Shown: in pieces, positions 35,845 through 44,106 of the stretch
How the letters are laid out: each line of letters starts with the position of its first letter
Numbering within the stretch: position 1 is the stretch's first letter
NCBI RefSeq assembly: GCF_008369915.1
Contig: NZ_VSRN01000001.1
Coordinates: 6,258,501-6,322,500, forward strand
Origin: Dyadobacter sp. UC 10
Lineage (GTDB): Bacteria; Bacteroidota; Bacteroidia; Cytophagales; Spirosomataceae
DNA: 64,000 nucleotides
Direction of reading: 5' to 3'
The notes under the pieces: model-generated
What the model was told of the DNA's origin: nothing
Databases searched by the model: none
What the model saw: only the letters and a program-made list of their open reading frames with translations
Made by a program: the position numbers and the translations under genes

Positions 35845-36525
35845 TCAATCTTTGGCAAACACTGATTTATACAGCACCCCTGCCAGCAGCGCCCCTGCGG
35901 TCGGAGCAAGGATAAAAACCCATAGTTGCTGGGCTGCCCATCCGCCCACAAAAATAGCTTGGCTGATGCTACGGGCGGGATTAACCGAAGTATTGCTGAC
36001 AGGGATACTGATTAAATGGATCAGGGTAAGCCCCAGACCAATAGCAATCCCAGCAAAACCAAAAGGTGCCGATGGATAAGTCGAGCCCAGAATGATAATC
36101 AGGAATATAAATGTCATCACAAATTCAGTAATGAGTGCTGCGCCCATACTGTAATTGCCAGGAGAATGCTCACCATAGCCATTTGCTGCAAAATCACCGA
36201 TGGGACTGCCGTTGCCAGTAACGATCAGGTAAAGCATAGCAGCTCCTGCAATCCCCCCCAGAACCTGTGACAATATATAGCCCGGTAGCGCCTTGCCCTC
36301 AAAGCGCCCACCTGCCCACAAGCCGATAGAAACTGCCGGGTTTAAGTGGGCACCCGAAATATGGCCGAGCGAATATGCTATGGTAAGCACAGCCAACCCG
36401 AATGCCAGCGAGACCCCTAAAAGCCCTATACCAACCTGAGGAAAGCCGGCCGAAAGTACTGCACTGCCACAGCCACCTAGAACAAGCCAAAACGTGCCAA
36501 TAAATTCTGCTATATATTTTTTCAT
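35845..36525 (-). CDS. aqpZ: Aquaporin Z water channel
   Basis: 226 residues with six membrane helices and the two half-helix NPA motifs: AHLNPAVS at Asn-62 and SVNPARS at Asn-182. The selectivity-filter residues fit E. coli AqpZ rather than glycerol channels: Phe-42, His-170 in TLIHLIS, Thr-179 and Arg-185. It should thus be a water-specific inner-membrane channel involved in osmotic adjustment. The gene is monocistronic. The protein length is normal and the start is ATG 36525. Confidence 0.95.
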   Translation of the reverse strand: MKKYIAEFIGTFWLVLGGCGSAVLSAGFPQVGIGLLGVSLAFGLAVLTIAYSLGHISGAHLNPAVSIGLWAGGRFEGKALPGYILSQVLGGIAGAAMLYLIVTGNGSPIGDFAANGYGEHSPGNYSMGAALITEFVMTFIFLIIILGSTYPSAPFGFAGIAIGLGLTLIHLISIPVSNTSVNPARSISQAIFVGGWAAQQLWVFILAPTAGALLAGVLYKSVFAKD

Positions 36526-36883
36526 ATTTTTAAATTAATGTGTTTCAAGTGGACCATGTTCTGAAAGAGACCTTCTGTCGAGGATGTGACAGGTTAGCTA
36601 ATTGAAATAAAATAACTTAGCTTTTCCTGGAAATGTAGACCAAAATTATCAGTATTATAAATATTAAAATGCGGCCCCAATTATGGTTTCGGAAGCCAGA
36701 TCGGTCATTGTAGACGCGGTTAATCATGCGGTGTGTTTGATGTTGGATAATATTTAAGACAACCATCAGGCATTGCTTAAAGGTTGATCTGTATTACTAC
36801 CAACACTCAACTAAAACTGTTATTGGGGATTTTAAATATTTTCCTGGTCTGTCATGAATGTAAATGCCATTCCTAGCTGACAG
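36526..36883. other. Intergenic stretch upstream of aqpZ
   Basis: No gene seen. It holds the aqpZ promoter region and the 3' side of the minus-strand regulator; no clear Bacteroidota -33/-7 pair (TTTG and TAnnTTTG) was found. Confidence 0.4.
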
Positions 36884-37504
36884 CTATCGGAGGACAGTAA
36901 GTTTTTTGAGCTTGATATTGAGCTCTAAAATGTTGTTTACCATCAGTTTTTGAAAAATTTTGCGCTTATAGGTTGTAACGGTTTGCGGGTTGATCCCGGC
37001 TATTGCCGCGATTTCATTGCGAGTTTTAGTTGTCGCGATCAATTCAGCCAATTGGCTTTCTTTTTTGGTCAATCCTTGGCTGGCAATTACTTTGTCGGAT
37101 GTAATGTGCGACAGTAAGAGCTGTTGAATTTCGGAACTTACAAATGGTAAATTTTTTGATACTTTCTTGATGCCTTCACAGATTTCGGCAGAGGTGCATT
37201 TTTTGGAAAGCAACCCATTTGCTCCCGCTCTGATGAAAGGGTAAATATATACCAGCTCATCGCCCAGATGCACCATCACAAGTGCCTTGGAACTTTGCTT
37301 AAAAGCTTTTAATAGGTTGGTGTCCTTGCCGTCATCAACGCTTGCATCCAGTAACATCATATGAACGGGCTTCCCGGCAGATAGTGCGATACTGCTTTTC
37401 AATGTATTAGTTTGCAAAATTTGCGCCTCTGAGAATTCGCTTTTTATAATTGCTTGTAATCCAACTTCAAAAAGGGGGCTGTCTGTAACGATCAATATCG
37501 TCAT
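36884..37504 (-). CDS. NarL/LuxR-type response regulator
   Basis: 206 residues: a receiver (1-120) with Asp-8 in IVTDSPLF, Asp-53 in MMLLDASVDD as phospho-acceptor and lysine in GLLSKKCT, and a LuxR HTH (145-206) with LTKKESQLAELIATTKTRNEIAAIAGINPQTVTTYKRKIFQKL. The first acidic site has one Asp instead of the usual pair. No kinase is adjacent, so it is an orphan. It is related to the regulators at 42.7 and 43.4 kb. It may control the nearby small genes or distant surface-protein genes. Confidence 0.85.
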   Translation of the reverse strand: MTILIVTDSPLFEVGLQAIIKSEFSEAQILQTNTLKSSIALSAGKPVHMMLLDASVDDGKDTNLLKAFKQSSKALVMVHLGDELVYIYPFIRAGANGLLSKKCTSAEICEGIKKVSKNLPFVSSEIQQLLLSHITSDKVIASQGLTKKESQLAELIATTKTRNEIAAIAGINPQTVTTYKRKIFQKLMVNNILELNIKLKKLTVLR

Positions 37505-37972
37505 GATGTTAAAGTTATATTGTGTTTAGTGATAGGTCGAAAAATTAATTCTGCGCACGATTATTTTATAGGTAGTTTATAATTCATCACTAAACCGGTC
37601 GCTTATCCAGGAAAGGGTTAATCAATCTAAGGCCAGTGTAACTTGGTTTTGATTGGGACGTAAAGCCAATGATATGATTACAATAATTTGAAACAGCGAA
37701 GCCTAGGCTTATATGAGAAGTAGTTTAATTTAATAAGCAATGATAGTGTTGTTTTAATAAAAGTATTTCATTGTTCCAAAGCTATAAACTGTATTTGCAA
37801 ACCGAAGCTCAATCCGGTTTTAACATAAAGATTGCGCTACACTGGTGGTTTACCCTACGAACTGGTTTAGTTAGGCCAATAATAAGATAAAGCGGCTAGT
37901 TAATAGTTGAGTGTGACAGGTACTGATACTTCACGAGCCGTTTTTATAAGTTTTAAATTATGAACGTCTGAC
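37505..37972. other. Intergenic stretch, AT-rich
   Basis: Nothing coding is visible. It probably contains the promoter of the regulator that starts at 37504. Confidence 0.4.
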
Positions 37973-38113
37973 CTAGTGCTGAACTAATAAAAATTCGTAG
38001 CCAAATACTAATATTGACAGCCATAAAAATGATCCGGCAACAATAGTAAAAATAATGGTCCAGATAATTGGGAAGGTTCTACGGTTCTTGTGGTATTGAA
38101 TTGATTTTTCCAT
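37973..38113 (-). CDS. 46-aa single-helix membrane peptide
   Basis: ATG 38113 to TAG 37975 encodes a basic N-terminus (MEKSIQYHKNRRTFP) and one hydrophobic helix (IIWTIIFTIVAGSFLWLSILVFGY) ending VQH. It is too short for most gene finders. The polarity and composition look like a real small membrane protein. It lies 52 bp downstream of the 88-residue gene on the same strand and could be in one transcript with it. Confidence 0.5.
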   Translation of the reverse strand: MEKSIQYHKNRRTFPIIWTIIFTIVAGSFLWLSILVFGYEFLLVQH

Positions 38114-38165
38114 TAAAATAAAATTAAAGAGGGGGAGACTGCGAGTTATTTTTAAATAGTTAGTT

Positions 38166-38432
38166 TTAGTTGCAAAGTTTGGTTAAAAGATCATGGAGAT
38201 ATCCATAGTTCCAAGGTTTATGCCTTCGGGTTAGGTCTGTAATATTATGGTTACCCAGCCAGAGCCGGAAGCCTTCGGAATTGTTTGGCTTAAAATGTAT
38301 AATCCTTCCGTCTGCCAGCAGGATTATGAATACATCCCCTGCATCAATGAAACGGACCAGTTCTGTGGCGCAAGCAAAAAGCCCGGGATAGTCTTTTTGG
38401 GAGTTAGTTTTTTTTAAAAACGTTGAAATCAT
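38166..38432 (-). CDS. Hypothetical protein, 88 aa
   Basis: ATG 38432. A compact, mixed alpha/beta protein with the segment DVFIILLADGRIIHFKPN followed by FRLWLGNHNITDLT and a basic C-terminus. No signal peptide. I recognise no family, but the composition is that of a real cytoplasmic protein and the plus-strand frame opposite is much poorer. It is possibly co-transcribed with the 46-residue membrane peptide. Confidence 0.5.
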   Translation of the reverse strand: MISTFLKKTNSQKDYPGLFACATELVRFIDAGDVFIILLADGRIIHFKPNNSEGFRLWLGNHNITDLTRRHKPWNYGYLHDLLTKLCN

Positions 38433-39344
38433 CCTGTTATATCGCTAAGGTGCAAACTATATTGAGTTTATTGCTCAGCGAGGTACACGGTCATGTGCCA
38501 CATTTGCAAGGAGTTGGTTGTTTTCTGGGCTCCTTATACGCAGAGCGCAGGTATGCACCGAAAATAATTTTAGTTATTTGCTTTCTTTCTAACAACACAC
38601 TGCCCATGCTTCGCCTAATCGGACTTAATAAATAACGGTTACAGGTTTATGATGCAATTGGCATTTGAAGAAGTAAATGATTTTCATAAGCGATTTCCGA
38701 TTGGATTGTTAGTAGATGTAGAATTATTACTGAGTGTTACAAAGATAAAAAAGCGTGATTAGATAATCATTGGTATTTTTCAATGAAAACAATAGAAATG
38801 TTTCGATCAAACATGAGCTCAAAACAGAAACATTTCCATTGTATAAAGCTAGTTACTTATAGTAATTTTACAGTTTTAATGCAGCTCAGATACCCCCCGA
38901 ACGGAAAAAATAAAAAAGGCTACTTATCATTGAAAATCGCGAAATCATAAGTATGAGCTTTGCGAACACTAATTGAGAACACCTCTTCAGAAGTTGCTGT
39001 ATTTACAGCTCCTACTTCTGAGACAGGGATGGATATCTTGGGAAAGTAACGAATTAGTTATGTGGACTTGGACATTGATATTCCCGGCAGTAATAGTCCT
39101 AAAATGATTCAACAGATAGTCCGACCTAGCATAAAGAGTTTGGTGCATCCAGGAAAGTCGGAAGAAAAATATGCGCCAAGGTATCTTTCTGCCAGAGCAG
39201 ACGAATTTCCAGAAGTTCGCAGATAGGATGCTTGCCGGAGGCATTGAAAATGGTTATTGAAGGAACGATACTGAAAAACAATAGTTTATTATCTGCTAAA
39301 AAACGCAAACTGTTAAGACCATGTGTGATTTATGTTCCCATAAA
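38433..39344. other. 900-bp gene-poor stretch
   Basis: Short open frames on both strands (38423-38635 plus; 38987-39308 minus in two frames) have no domain or start support. The two overlapping minus frames could be a decayed gene. Nothing else was found. Confidence 0.5.
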
Positions 39345-39372
39345 GTAGCCCCGGAAAATCATCCCGAGGCTA
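39345..39372 (-). terminator. Hairpin after the S74/T9SS operon
   Basis: GTAGCCCCGG (39345-39354) and CCCGAGGCTAC (near 39362-39372) pair with one mismatch around an 8-base loop. On the minus strand the hairpin is followed by CTTTATG, a weak T-run. It is 24 bp past the stop of the T9SS gene. Confidence 0.6.
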
Positions 39373-39395
39373 CACAAGCATTACATTAATGTGAT

Positions 39396-40670
39396 TTATT
39401 GCGCAATTGCGATTTTCTGTGATGTCATCAAACCATTCTTGTAAATGATTTTCACAATATACATACCTGCTGTCAGTTCAGCTACCCGGAACGTTCCATT
39501 TTGCGTCAACTCTGCGTTTTGTATGATCGTACCTTTCAAGTCCAGAATTGAGACTGTTGTGACATTCTCTGCTTCCTTGATGTAAACTACGTCGCGCGCC
39601 GGGTTTGGGTAAAGGAATTGCGATTTGCCCAGGTCGAAAGTCAGGTTCCGGATGCTGCTATACGCGAATGTTTCGTCCTTATCGACCATTCTCAGGCGAT
39701 AAAGGTTTTCGCCGTCCAGCGGGGATGCATCCGTGAAGGTGTAATCGACCAGCACCGCACTCTCGCCTTTGGATGTTATCATACCGATCGTGTTCCACGA
39801 CTTTCCGTTGCCACTGCGTTCGATTTCGAAGTGTTCGCTGTTAGTTTCGGCCGTGGTCGACCACTTGAGTAATGCCGAGCTACCTTCTTTGCGGGCATTG
39901 AATGCGACTAGTGTTACCGGCAGGGCGCTGTTTGCTCCAAAGGTAAATGCCGAATAGTTATCAGGGATTATGCCGTTCGCAGTAATGGTACCAGTGCCTG
40001 CCAGTGTACCTGTGGTACCACCTGCTTTGCCCAGGCTTTCCCATTGAGAGGTAGCAGTATTGTATCCCACTACCAGCAGGTTTACGATGCTCGAACTGGC
40101 AAGCTCGCTCAGGTTGCTGGTCGCATCCCAGGTAAGGGTAACATTTACTTCTCCGGTGCCATCAAGATCCCAATATTCCACGTTGCTCACGCCAGTCACA
40201 TCGGAATTCAGATTTGCAAGTGGAAATGGTGCACCCGTCGGCAAGGTAGCAGAACCCGCGCTTCCCGAAAAATATGCCGCTTTGTACACGCCCGACGAAG
40301 CAGGAGCAGAAATCGCGACCGCCCGCAGTTTGGTGCCGTCACCGACAGGGAATACAAATGCGCTGTTACCGATTTTGGAAACATAGCCGTCGACGTGGTT
40401 TGCATCGTCTTGCCCTATATAGGTGGCACTGGGCCCAAAGCCCAAGATGCCGGGTGAGGCGGCGCGGTTGGCTTTGATGATACCGGGTTGAACGCCCGTT
40501 CCTCCTGTGACAAAGGCATGGGTTCCAAACACCGTCATCTGTGTGCCTTCAAAAATTGTCGTATTTCCCCAGCTCCCCTGCTGGGCAACCGCCGGATCGA
40601 CCATTAGCAAGAACGAAAGGCACATGCCCGCGCTCAGGATAATGAGCTTTTTATGGATGATTTTGTGCAT
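39396..40670 (-). CDS. T9SS-exported protein with type A sorting domain, partner of an S74 protein
   Basis: 424 residues with a signal peptide (LIILSAGMCLSFLLMVDPAVAQ). The next 240 residues are a beta-rich domain starting QGSWGNTTIFEGTQMTVFG, with VDGYVSKIGNSAFVFPVGDG, a type often found in Bacteroidota surface proteins. The LPVTLVAFNARKEG module and the sorting domain (FLYPNPARDVVYI ... SQKIAIAQ) follow. Its start is 7 bp past the stop of the upstream S74-domain gene, so the two form an operon and probably act on the same surface structure. The head domain is unnamed to me. Confidence 0.85.
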   Translation of the reverse strand: MHKIIHKKLIILSAGMCLSFLLMVDPAVAQQGSWGNTTIFEGTQMTVFGTHAFVTGGTGVQPGIIKANRAASPGILGFGPSATYIGQDDANHVDGYVSKIGNSAFVFPVGDGTKLRAVAISAPASSGVYKAAYFSGSAGSATLPTGAPFPLANLNSDVTGVSNVEYWDLDGTGEVNVTLTWDATSNLSELASSSIVNLLVVGYNTATSQWESLGKAGGTTGTLAGTGTITANGIIPDNYSAFTFGANSALPVTLVAFNARKEGSSALLKWSTTAETNSEHFEIERSGNGKSWNTIGMITSKGESAVLVDYTFTDASPLDGENLYRLRMVDKDETFAYSSIRNLTFDLGKSQFLYPNPARDVVYIKEAENVTTVSILDLKGTIIQNAELTQNGTFRVAELTAGMYIVKIIYKNGLMTSQKIAIAQ

Positions 40671-40677
40671 AGTTCAC

Positions 40678-42165
40678 TCATTTTGAAATGATAGTCTCAG
40701 AATTTTGCTGAGCAGCATTGCCGAGCATCGCCTTGATGCTGGCCACTTCCGCTTTGAGCGCGTTCATCTCACTCAATTGCGCTTCGAGCAATTCGATTTT
40801 TTTCTGCTGATCCTGAACTGCCTTTACTAAAAGTGGGGTGATTTTACTATAGTCAACTAACCAAGGCTTGTTTTTGGCATCATCGCCTCCTTTAATAACG
40901 GCATCAGGGTATATTTTGTAAAGATCCTGAGCGATAAAACCTGTGGTTGCGGTCTTGGCTTGGTCGCTTATGTAATTATAGTCAACGACCCCTACCTTCA
41001 TCAGATCTGAAATAGTGAAATGCGTATTTTTGATATTTTCTTTCAAGCGACGGTCTGATGTTGCCGCAAAGGCGACATTACTACCATTACGTACAATTGC
41101 TCCTAAATTTGTAATGTTTGTAGTTCCAAACCTCACAAATACATCGCCATTGTTTACAGCCCCTCTTCTTGTTAGAATCATATTGGGATCTTCTCCGGAG
41201 GATTGATTAATGATTTGAGCTCTATTAGTCCCGGAAGCATAAACAAGCATAGTCCCGTTTGAAGGCGATTCAGCGGTAGCATAGCCTGTAGCGTCATTCC
41301 CATGAGCACCAGCATGGATCGCTCCAACTACATGTAACGGTCGTGTAGGAGTATGAGTGCCAATGCCTACGCTTCCGTTGGATCCTATAACCATTTGAAT
41401 GCTTGTGCCTTGCTGGAAAGCCAATCCAGTGCCGCCGGCAGGTCCGGCATCATTTCGAACGCCAATTCGATATAATGACGGTTGAGCAGCACTATTAGAA
41501 AAATCAATTGATCCACCAAAATTTCCTCCAAGTGCAGGCGATCTGAAAAGCTGTATAATACCACCAGCATGAATCGTAGATCTTCCAGTTCCTTCCCTTC
41601 GAGCAGATATAATCGCGCCGTTTCTAAAGACAGAAGATAACTTATTCGATCCTGCATCGTTGGCTGTGCCTGTCAGATAAAAAGGTGTACTATTGGGCGC
41701 CTTGTAGCTCACCCAAGAACCTCCGACACAAGTCCATTGAAGTCCCACTGTTGAGCTAGTCTCAAGCGTGTCAGTATACATAACACCTGAGGAACAGCCT
41801 CCTGAAGGCGCCCCACTTCCAAAGGTTTGCATGCTTTCCGGAACTGCTGTAACTAGCTTCACCCAACTCGTACCATCATTGTAATACTCACCGAGTTCTA
41901 AATCAGAGGTAGCAGCCGTGTTGAACACGCGCATACCGGCCACATGGGCTGTAAGTGGAGCTGGATCAGTAAGAGAGGTGAGAGCAACGCGAGGTTGGAG
42001 AAAGCCCTTTGTAGTACTTTCCAGTTCCAGGATGGAATTCGGATTGATAGAGTTCGGATTGTCCCCGATTTTGACCTGCGCCATCAAAGGCGAACCCACA
42101 AAAAGCAAACCGGCAGTCACTGAGAGTGCACCGGCAGTGCGTGTTAGTAGTTGTTTTACTTTCAT
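40678..42165 (-). CDS. Secreted tail-fibre-type protein with C-terminal S74 chaperone domain
   Basis: 495 residues. A signal peptide (GALSVTAGLLFVGSPLMAQ) precedes NPNSILELESTTKGFLQPRV, a start common in Bacteroidota fibre-like proteins. The middle is glycine-rich beta structure, with GNGSVGIGTHTPTRPLHVVG near residue 260. At about residue 372 comes SDRRLKENIKN, the first strand of the intramolecular-chaperone (peptidase S74) domain. In endosialidase relatives, the Ser-Asp junction here is self-cleaved after the chaperone has folded the trimer. A coiled coil (DQQKKIELLEAQLSEMNALKAE shape) ends the protein. It has no T9SS domain of its own, although the operon partner has one. It probably forms a trimeric surface fibre. 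Confidence 0.88.
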   Translation of the reverse strand: MKVKQLLTRTAGALSVTAGLLFVGSPLMAQVKIGDNPNSINPNSILELESTTKGFLQPRVALTSLTDPAPLTAHVAGMRVFNTAATSDLELGEYYNDGTSWVKLVTAVPESMQTFGSGAPSGGCSSGVMYTDTLETSSTVGLQWTCVGGSWVSYKAPNSTPFYLTGTANDAGSNKLSSVFRNGAIISARREGTGRSTIHAGGIIQLFRSPALGGNFGGSIDFSNSAAQPSLYRIGVRNDAGPAGGTGLAFQQGTSIQMVIGSNGSVGIGTHTPTRPLHVVGAIHAGAHGNDATGYATAESPSNGTMLVYASGTNRAQIINQSSGEDPNMILTRRGAVNNGDVFVRFGTTNITNLGAIVRNGSNVAFAATSDRRLKENIKNTHFTISDLMKVGVVDYNYISDQAKTATTGFIAQDLYKIYPDAVIKGGDDAKNKPWLVDYSKITPLLVKAVQDQQKKIELLEAQLSEMNALKAEVASIKAMLGNAAQQNSETIISK

Positions 42166-42746
42166 TGCGTATAATTGATTTTAGTTAAAAAAATTACAAT
42201 CCACAGAATCATTTAGAGGTAAAATTGCATCAGAATTTTGTGTCACTGATGGGGCTATCTGTTCTGATTGAGTTCAACGAAGCATATACAGCATTTGAAC
42301 TGTTTACTTTTTAACAAGTGGGTGGGTTGACAAGCTATTCGCTTAAAGCCTTTGCCAAGAAGACTCCTGCGAACTATGTTTACAAAGTACAGCAAAAAAC
42401 AAAAGCGGTTTTAAGCTGCAAATGAATAAACTCAAATTCATATTTGATAATGTGCTCACATGCAACATATTACGAGAGGCCGAATATTGTAACAGTAGAA
42501 ATGTTTCTATGGAAATCCCTAAAATATTATGGATAGTCTTATACATAATATTTCTTGGTTATACGCCTTTGTTATAGCTTGGATTGAAACAGAAACTGTG
42601 AAGCTAACTCTCGGCAAGCTTACCAAGTCATTTAAAACCTACATGTAAGATATTGCACCCCATCCTACTTTGCCCTAACTTTGTTTTGCATACCAAAATA
42701 CTTTGACCCATTTGCAATCATCCCAATTTTGGTGATATAATCTATT
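42166..42746. other. Divergent promoter region between the S74 operon and a response regulator
   Basis: No gene. TGACACAAAATT at about 42224-42244 (minus strand) is a weak match to the TTGATA-type elements. TAACTTTG (42676) fits the Bacteroidota -7 box TAnnTTTG, without a clear -33 TTTG. Confidence 0.35.
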
Positions 42747-43391
42747 ATGATAAAAGTGCTAATTATTGAGGATCACGCAGTGGTACGAATGGGAATGACG
42801 CTAGTCATCCGGGAAATCTTCCCGGAAGCAGAGATTTTCGAAGCTGAAAGTTTCAACGCCGGGCTGCATATAATTCAGGAACTGTCGATAAATCTGGTGG
42901 TGCTCGACATCCATGTGCCTGGCGGCCAAGACGTAAGGATGATCGAATCAATCAAGGCCACACGCCCCGAAATCAAAGTTCTTGTTTTTAGTGGACTACC
43001 GGAACAAAAGTATGCACTAAAATATGTGCAGGCGGGTGCGGATGGTTTTTTATCCAAGCGTTCCAACCCCGAGCTTTACGGAAAGGCCTTAGCAGCGGTA
43101 GTGAATGACGAGAAGTATCTTAGCGAGGATCTAAAAGGCCAACTGGTGATGCAGTTGCCGCAAAATTATACAAAAATCAAAAAGCGGAAATGGACCAGCC
43201 TTACCGACCGCGAGCTTGAAATCAGCCGGCTTTTGATCCAGGGAATGTGGACCAAGGAAATCGCGACCCATTTGCAGCTTAAATTGAGCACTATCAGTAC
43301 TTTCAAGAAGAAGATTTTCCAGAAATGCGGCATCACTAGTACTGTCGAACTTTCCAAGATCATCGACGATATCGCGCTAGACCATGATTAA
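42747..43391 (+). CDS. NarL/LuxR-type response regulator (canonical)
   Basis: 214 residues. Receiver: IIEDHAVVRMG with the acidic pair, Asp-54 in LVVLDIHVPGG, and lysine in GFLSKRS. LuxR HTH from about 150: LTDRELEISRLLIQGMWTKEIATHLQLKLSTISTFKKKIFQKCGI. It ends 9 bp before the stop of the convergent regulator at 43401. Together with that regulator it makes a pair with nearly the same output domain (STISTFKKKIFQK against STVSTFKLKVFKK). No kinase is adjacent; the nearest is at 51.5 kb. Confidence 0.9.
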   Translation: MIKVLIIEDHAVVRMGMTLVIREIFPEAEIFEAESFNAGLHIIQELSINLVVLDIHVPGGQDVRMIESIKATRPEIKVLVFSGLPEQKYALKYVQAGADGFLSKRSNPELYGKALAAVVNDEKYLSEDLKGQLVMQLPQNYTKIKKRKWTSLTDRELEISRLLIQGMWTKEIATHLQLKLSTISTFKKKIFQKCGITSTVELSKIIDDIALDHD

Positions 43392-43400
43392 TCCGGCCTG

Positions 43401-44027
43401 CTAACGCAGCATATTCATTTTTGCAGATAGGGCCATCATGCTGTCCACTTTTAATTTCTTGAATACTTTTAATTTGAATGTACTCACGGTACTTTGCTGC
43501 AAATCGAGCTTCTGGGCTATCTCACGCACTTTATTTCCTTGTAAAAGCAATTGCATCACAAGACTTTCACGGGGTGTCAGGATTTTTAACGGGTCATGGT
43601 CGGAGAAATTAACGTTGGCAATGACCTGCGACAAAAGGGCATCCTGTATAGCCTTACTGAAATAGATTTTCGAACCGAGCACAGTATCAACGGCAATCCG
43701 AAGCTGATCGATTGAACTGTCTTTAGATAAAAAGCCGTGCGCACCGGACGACACGGCGGGTAATGCGTAAATTGCTTCGCTTAGTGACGAGTAGACAAGA
43801 ATTTTGATACCCAGTTTTGATGCGCATATGTCCTTGATGATTTGCATACTTGCGCCCTTGATACATATTTCGAGGATCACCAGATCGAAGGACTGGTCCC
43901 TGACAGCCTGCATAACCTCATCAATACTTGTTACGTGCGTGATTTTGGATTTTGGCAGGTGATCCTTAATTTCTTGTCTTATCGCACCGCGCATCAGTGG
44001 CTGAGACTCTATTATAAGCACTTTCAT
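43401..44027 (-). CDS. NarL/LuxR-type regulator with Glu at the phospho-acceptor position
   Basis: 208 residues. The receiver has LIIESQPLMRG in place of IIEDH and, at the site of the accepting Asp, LVILEICIKG with Glu-53. The neighbour has LVVLDIHVPG there. Asp-to-Glu at this place often mimics the phosphorylated state, so the protein may be locked active or phosphorylation-independent. The switch Ser (LVYSSLSE) and the lysine (GFLSKDSS) remain. The HTH (LTPRESLVMQLLLQGNKVREIAQKLDLQQSTVSTFKLKVFKKL) is normal. It is downstream of and co-oriented with the 2304-residue surface protein, with a terminator between. Confidence 0.88.
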   Translation of the reverse strand: MKVLIIESQPLMRGAIRQEIKDHLPKSKITHVTSIDEVMQAVRDQSFDLVILEICIKGASMQIIKDICASKLGIKILVYSSLSEAIYALPAVSSGAHGFLSKDSSIDQLRIAVDTVLGSKIYFSKAIQDALLSQVIANVNFSDHDPLKILTPRESLVMQLLLQGNKVREIAQKLDLQQSTVSTFKLKVFKKLKVDSMMALSAKMNMLR

Positions 44028-44069
44028 AGAAGTATAAGGTGGTGAATTTTAAAATAGTACATAAAAATG

Positions 44070-44098
44070 ACGGTTGCCCGTGACGAACAGGCAACCGT
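44070..44098 (-). terminator. Terminator after the 2304-residue surface protein
   Basis: ACGGTTGCC (44070-44078) and GGCAACCGT (44090-44098) form a perfect 9-bp stem. On the minus strand a CATTTTTATG run follows. It separates the surface protein from the regulator that starts at 44027. Confidence 0.85.
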
Positions 44099-44106
44099 AC
44101 ATGCTC

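Noticed and set aside
38423..39308. Several short frames on both strands
   Set aside because: They overlap in different frames, lack starts or hydrophobic/globular patterns and match nothing I know.
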